From Piscinibacter sp943370595 (GTDB lineage Bacteria > Pseudomonadota > Gammaproteobacteria > Burkholderiales > Burkholderiaceae_C): 64,000 bases of DNA. Of this stretch, positions 60,148-64,000 are shown piece by piece (position 1 is the first letter of the stretch; every line of letters begins with the position of its first letter). The notes under the pieces are model-generated. The model was not told the DNA's origin. It did no database searches and saw nothing but the letters and a program-made list of their open reading frames with translations. Both the position numbers and the translations under genes were made by a program. Location of the stretch: the NCBI GenBank assembly GCA_943370595.1, contig CALRRO020000020.1, positions 1 to 64,000 of the forward strand. The letters run 5' to 3'.

Positions 60148-61227
60148 TCACAGGCGCAATCGGGCCGCATAGCCCGTCATCTCCAGGTAGCCCAGGCCGA
60201 TGCGCCGGCCGCTCTCGTCGAGCAGTTCCGACAGGCCTTCCCAGTAGATCGCGCCGGTGCTGCCGCGGCTGTCGAGTTCCTGGTCGGCCAGCAGCGCGCG
60301 CACGCGGAAGCGGCCGGCCGGCGTGGTGACGCGCCACTCGGTCGGGTAGCGGGCCTGCGAGGCCGGGCTGGTCCAGACGCTGCCGGGCTCGAAGCGCACC
60401 GAATCGGCGGCGAAGGCCTCGACCGTGCCGCCGTCGCGTCGCCAGCTGCCGCCGGCCCACAGCGCGCTGCCATCGGCGCGGCGCAGGCGGAATGCAGTCA
60501 GCGCGCTGCCGTCGAGCAGGTTCATGCCGATCCAGTCCCAGCCGACGGCGTCGGCATCGAGGAGGGCCTCGCTCCATTCGTGGTCCAGCCAGGCCCGGCC
60601 CTGCACGGCTTGCGGCCTGCCGTCGCGGACCAGGCTGCCGCTCACGGCGAGTTGCGGCTGGCTGTAGTAGTGGCTGGCCTGCTCGGGGTGCGGCCCCTTG
60701 CGCGAGAAGCCGGCATCGCCTTGCAGCAGCAGCGGCTGCGTGGTGGCGAGCTCGAGGTCGAAGGAGAAGCCCGCAGCGTCGCTGGCGATGCGGCTGCGGT
60801 AGACACTCGCCTGCGCCGGGCCGGAGCGCTCGAAGGTCCAGCCGCGCAGCGCCACGCGGGTGTCGGCTTCCGCGGCCTCGGCGATGCCGAAGCCGGCGCG
60901 GGCGATGCGCTGGTCATGGCGAAGGCGCTGTGCGGCCAGGTCGGTCAGCGCCGCGTGCGCGAACACCAGTTGCCGCGCGGCGAAGCGGCTCGGGTGATCT
61001 GCCGCCACGTCGGTGCGCGAGCGGAAGAAGGTCACCTGGAAGCCGAAGCGTGGATCGTTTTCGCCGGGTGCGGCCAGCCAGCCCGTCGCATACCACCACT
61101 CGGTGCGTGCGTCCGGGTGCGAGCCGAAGTCGCGCGGGAACGTGAGCAGTCGACCACGCTGCACGGGCGCGGCGACGGCCAGCCACGGCGGCAGGATGAG
61201 CGATCCCAGCAGCGCGCGGCGCCGCAT
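60148..61227 (-). CDS. Lipocalin-like/carotenoid 1,2-hydratase family protein (AttH/CrtC-like)
   Basis: The 359-residue protein begins MRRRALLGSLILPPWLAVAA, a twin-arginine-like or Sec signal. It continues with FPRDFGSHPDARTEWWYATG, the diagnostic start of the AttH/CrtC-like fold. QGRAWLDHEWSEALLDADAV and WDWIGMNLLDGSALTAFRLR match the second half. Despite the CrtC name, members beside ABC permeases are probably lipid-binding envelope proteins rather than carotenoid enzymes. Its ATG shares one nucleotide with the permease stop (TGATG). Confidence 0.82.
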   Translation of the reverse strand: MRRRALLGSLILPPWLAVAAPVQRGRLLTFPRDFGSHPDARTEWWYATGWLAAPGENDPRFGFQVTFFRSRTDVAADHPSRFAARQLVFAHAALTDLAAQRLRHDQRIARAGFGIAEAAEADTRVALRGWTFERSGPAQASVYRSRIASDAAGFSFDLELATTQPLLLQGDAGFSRKGPHPEQASHYYSQPQLAVSGSLVRDGRPQAVQGRAWLDHEWSEALLDADAVGWDWIGMNLLDGSALTAFRLRRADGSALWAGGSWRRDGGTVEAFAADSVRFEPGSVWTSPASQARYPTEWRVTTPAGRFRVRALLADQELDSRGSTGAIYWEGLSELLDESGRRIGLGYLEMTGYAARLRL

Positions 61228-63764
61228 CACCAGTCCTCCTTCACCGCCAGCGCCGCCTGCTTCGATCCAGCGGCGCGGCCGGCCCACCATGCGGTCAGCG
61301 TGCCGGCCGCGGCCATCGCCGCGCACAGGGCGGCGAGGCGGCCCCAGGGCAGCAGCAGCGGCATGGTCCAGTGGAAGCTCTGCGGGTTGACCACGTGCAC
61401 CAGCACCGCGCTGACGGCAATGCCCAACAGCAGTCCGAGCAGCACGCCGGCCAGGCTCCACAGCGCGCCTTCGCCGGCCACCACCGCGAGCACCTGGGCG
61501 CGTGTCAGACCGAGGTGGGCGAGCAGGCCGAACTCGCGCCGCCGCGCCAGCACCTGCGCCGAGAAGCTGGCCGCGATGCCGACCAGGCCGATCACGATGG
61601 CCACAGCCTGCAGCCAGTAGGTCACGGCGAAGCTGCGGTCGAAGATGCGCAGCGATAGCGCGCGGATCTCGCCGGCCGAGGCGAACTCCATCGCCGCGTC
61701 CGTGCCGGCGATGCTGCGGATGCGGTCCTTCAGCGCGCCCGCATCGGCCTCCGGCGCCAGCCAGATCGCCAGGTCGTTGATGCGCAGGTCGCCGCTCAGG
61801 CGACGGTAGTCGGCGGCATCGATGGCGACCGCGCCGTGCTGGCGCGCGTAGTCGCGCCACACGCCGCGCACGAAGGCGGGCTCGCGGCGCCCGTCGGGCA
61901 ACGGCAGCTCGAAGACTTCGCCGGCGCGCAGCCCGTACAAGGTGGCCAGCGGTTCGCTCGCATAGACGGACAGCCGCCCTGACGAGGCGGGCAGCAGTTC
62001 GCCCAGCAGCGGCAGGCGCTGCGCCGGGTCGTCCAGCGGCCGGGCGATCAGTGCCACCGCCGGGCGCTGCGCGTCGAGCTGGATGCTGGCCACGCGCTGG
62101 CCTTCGATGCGTACCACGCCGGGCAGGGCGCGAACGCGCTCGACCAGCGTGTCGGTGACGAACACCGTGTCGGCACCGCCGCCGGCAGCGACGCGCGCGT
62201 ACAGGTCGGCCGGCAGCACGCTGTCGAGCCACTGCGTCACCGCCTCGCGGAAGCTGGTCACCATCACCGTCAGCGCCACCGCCAGCGCCAGGCTGGCGAC
62301 CACGCCGGCCACGGCGATCGTCGCGCTGCCGCGCTCGTGGCGGGCGCGCTGCACGGCCAGCAGCCACAGCGCGTGGCGCGGCGGGCGGATCCAGCGCAGC
62401 AGCGCCTCCACCATCACCGGCACGCAGGCGATGCCGCCGAGCAGCAGGCAGGCCACCGAGACATACGCGGCCAGCGGCACCTCGGCGATCGGCGGCAACT
62501 GTGTCAGGAGAAGGCCCAGCGCCAGCAGCAGCGGCCCGACCCAGACCGGGCTGCGATGGTGGCCCGCATCGCCCAGGCCCTTGAGCGCCTGCGCCGGCGC
62601 AATGCGCTGCGCGGTGCGCGCCGGCAGCCAGCCGCCGGCCACTGCGACGATGACGCCGAGCGCGCCGTAGACCGACGCCGCCGCGACGCTGAACTGCAGT
62701 GTCGGCGTCACGCCCGGGAAGTAGGCGCCGCCCAGGTCGCCGGCGAGCAAGCGCAGCGCCAGTGCGGCCAGCGCGGTGCCCAGCGCGAGCCCGAGCGCGC
62801 TGCCGATGAAGCCGAGCAGCGCCGACTCGGCCAGCATCCAGGCCAGGCGCTCGCGCGCCGACAGCCCGAGCACGCCCAGCAGCGCGAGCTGCGGCAGCCG
62901 CCGCGCCACCGACAGCGACAGGATCGAGAACACCAGGAAGGCGCCGGTGAACAGCGCCACCAGCGCCAGCACCGTGAGGTTGACGCGGTAGGCACGCGAC
63001 ACGTTGGAAACCCGCTGCGCCGCTTCGTCCGGTGCGGCAGCGCGCACGCCGGCCGGCAGGGCCAGCTCGCGCAGCAGCGCCTCGCGGTCGGTGCCGGGCA
63101 CCAGGCGCAGGTCGATGCGGCTGATGCGGCCGAGCCAGCCGAACGCGGCCTGTGCACCGGCCAGGTCGACCACCGCCAGCGGCGGCCCGTCGGCGAGCAC
63201 GCGGCCGTGCACGGTGAAGGGGGTGCTGGCGCTGCCGGCGCGCAGGCGCAGCGTGGCTGGCTCGCCGAGCCGTTGCGCCGCCGCGGCATTGAGGAAGATC
63301 GCGCCCGGGTCGATGACCGCGAGGCGATCCGCGCCCTCGGCCGGCCGCGGCATCAGCGCCGGCGTCAGTGGCGCGGCGCTCAGAGCGTCAAGGCCGACCA
63401 CGCGCAGCGGCACGCTGCTGCCGTCCGCGGCCACGGCCTGCGTGTCGAGCTCGATCACCGCGCTGGCCAGCGCCACGCCGGGGTGCGCGGCGACGCGCGC
63501 CAGCAGTGCCTCGTCGAAGCCGTCGCGCTGCGCGCGCAGCTCGAAATCGGGTTGGCCGTTGACCTGCCGCACGGCGGCGCTGAACTCGCCGAGCGCCGAC
63601 TCGTTGATCAGGTGCACCGAGAAGGCCAGCGCCACGCCCAGGGCCACGGCCATCACCGCCACCGCGTGGCGCAGCGGCTGGTGCAGCCACTGGCGCCAGG
63701 TCACCTGGCGCAGCAGCGCGGGCAGCGGGGAGGGGATGGACGGGCCGGTCGGGGCGGGGGTCAC
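61227..63764 (-). CDS. FtsX-like ABC transporter permease
   Basis: The 845-residue MacB/FtsX-type permease has an N-terminal helix, a large periplasmic region, three helices (about 265-390), a linker with further helices (about 400-500), a second periplasmic region (about 510-720) and three C-terminal helices. It would extract lipids or lipoproteins using a separate ATPase. No such ATPase is adjacent: the upstream partner is a receiver protein, overlapping as GTGA. The start is GTG at 63764 (translated MTPAPTGPS). Confidence 0.85.
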   Translation of the reverse strand: MTPAPTGPSIPSPLPALLRQVTWRQWLHQPLRHAVAVMAVALGVALAFSVHLINESALGEFSAAVRQVNGQPDFELRAQRDGFDEALLARVAAHPGVALASAVIELDTQAVAADGSSVPLRVVGLDALSAAPLTPALMPRPAEGADRLAVIDPGAIFLNAAAAQRLGEPATLRLRAGSASTPFTVHGRVLADGPPLAVVDLAGAQAAFGWLGRISRIDLRLVPGTDREALLRELALPAGVRAAAPDEAAQRVSNVSRAYRVNLTVLALVALFTGAFLVFSILSLSVARRLPQLALLGVLGLSARERLAWMLAESALLGFIGSALGLALGTALAALALRLLAGDLGGAYFPGVTPTLQFSVAAASVYGALGVIVAVAGGWLPARTAQRIAPAQALKGLGDAGHHRSPVWVGPLLLALGLLLTQLPPIAEVPLAAYVSVACLLLGGIACVPVMVEALLRWIRPPRHALWLLAVQRARHERGSATIAVAGVVASLALAVALTVMVTSFREAVTQWLDSVLPADLYARVAAGGGADTVFVTDTLVERVRALPGVVRIEGQRVASIQLDAQRPAVALIARPLDDPAQRLPLLGELLPASSGRLSVYASEPLATLYGLRAGEVFELPLPDGRREPAFVRGVWRDYARQHGAVAIDAADYRRLSGDLRINDLAIWLAPEADAGALKDRIRSIAGTDAAMEFASAGEIRALSLRIFDRSFAVTYWLQAVAIVIGLVGIAASFSAQVLARRREFGLLAHLGLTRAQVLAVVAGEGALWSLAGVLLGLLLGIAVSAVLVHVVNPQSFHWTMPLLLPWGRLAALCAAMAAAGTLTAWWAGRAAGSKQAALAVKEDW

Positions 63765-64000
63765 CGCACCGATTGTGGCTCGCGCGCCTTCAGCAGGCGT
63801 TCGACGGTGTCGGCCAGCACCATCGGGCTGAAGGGTTTGACGAGGTACTCGTCGGCGCCGGCGCGCTGGCCGGCGGCCCGATCGCCCTGCTGGGCGCGGG
63901 CGGTCAGCAGCACGATCGGCAGCTCGGCGAAGGCCGGGTCGGCGCGCAAGGCGCTGCAGACCTGGTAGCCGTCCAGCTCGCCGGGCATCATCACGTCTAG
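63761..64000 (-). CDS. Response regulator receiver protein (partial; N-terminus beyond window)
   Basis: The frame is open to the right edge and starts there mid-domain with LDVMMPGELDGYQV, the phospho-Asp region. It continues with VLLTARAQQGD and the conserved Lys in YLVKPFSP, and stops just after the receiver domain (EPQSVR). No output domain follows, so it is a single-domain regulator unless something precedes the receiver. The stop overlaps the permease GTG start by 4 nt. Confidence 0.85.
   Translation of the reverse strand, partial: LDVMMPGELDGYQVCSALRADPAFAELPIVLLTARAQQGDRAAGQRAGADEYLVKPFSPMVLADTVERLLKAREPQSVR

Noticed and set aside
62337..63968. Long plus-strand frame opposite the FtsX-like gene
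   Set aside because: Its Gln/Arg/His-rich composition without motifs is typical of antisense frames in this GC-rich DNA.

Overview
The window is very GC-rich, densely coded chromosomal DNA from a betaproteobacterium of the order Burkholderiales. The gene sets and their order (gyrA-ompA-ubiG-gph-ssrA, pheA-tyrA-aroA-rpsA-ihfB-lapA-lapB, phaCAB), a fused aroA-cmk gene, a PEP-CTERM protein and many DUF families typical of the group fit the Rubrivivax/Leptothrix/Ideonella side of that order. The genus is an inference. No prophage, integrase, transposase, CRISPR array or tRNA was seen; the only structural RNA gene found is tmRNA.

Layout. 1-7.5 kb (minus strand): the N-terminal third or so of a giant repetitive LapA-type adhesin with its type I secretion ABC transporter and membrane-fusion protein, and a NUDIX hydrolase upstream. 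7.5-9.9 kb: a fumarylpyruvate/fumarylacetoacetate hydrolase, a zeta-class glutathione transferase, pgeF and a small membrane protein. 10-13.8 kb: the polyhydroxybutyrate operon phaC-phaA-phaB. 13.9-16.1 kb: small DUF proteins and membrane proteins. 16.4-17.9 kb: a DEAD-box helicase with a long leader. 17.9-22.5 kb: an envelope-stress-like cluster (BON lipoprotein, two DUF1328 peptides, DUF883-like and holin-like proteins) beside a CHASE3 histidine kinase, a NarL-type regulator and a lone receiver protein. 22.5-25.9 kb: transglutaminase, FKBP, gluQ and a LysR regulator, divergent from a pirin/flavodoxin/FMN-reductase operon (26-27.9 kb). 27.9-28.5 kb is gene-free and holds two related inverted-repeat elements facing each other. 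28.6-34.8 kb: a DUF599 protein, trhO, dnaE and a patatin. 34.8-48.2 kb (minus strand): comEA, the heptose/LPS-assembly genes, ihfB, rpsA, aromatic amino acid genes and gyrA. 48.5-51 kb (plus): ompA, ubiG, gph and ssrA. 51-64 kb (minus): a PEP-CTERM HAF-repeat protein, thyA, an OmpA-type lipoprotein, an ABC exporter, a CoA hydrolase/transferase, a chemoreceptor with a secreted Cache partner, and a receiver/FtsX permease/lipocalin-like operon running off the edge.

Themes. Much of the window serves the cell envelope and surface: adhesin export, LPS heptose synthesis and LPS quality control, OmpA proteins, a PEP-CTERM protein and the stress cluster. The strongest unexplained signals are (1) the paired hairpin elements at 27.95-28.46 kb with 9-nt subrepeats; (2) a recurring -10-like hexamer placed 6-9 nt before the start codon of seven genes, suggesting leaderless mRNAs; (3) a TGTAGGAC/GTCCTACA motif upstream of two genes near the two-component system; and (4) a receiver protein translationally coupled to an ABC permease with no ATPase beside it.
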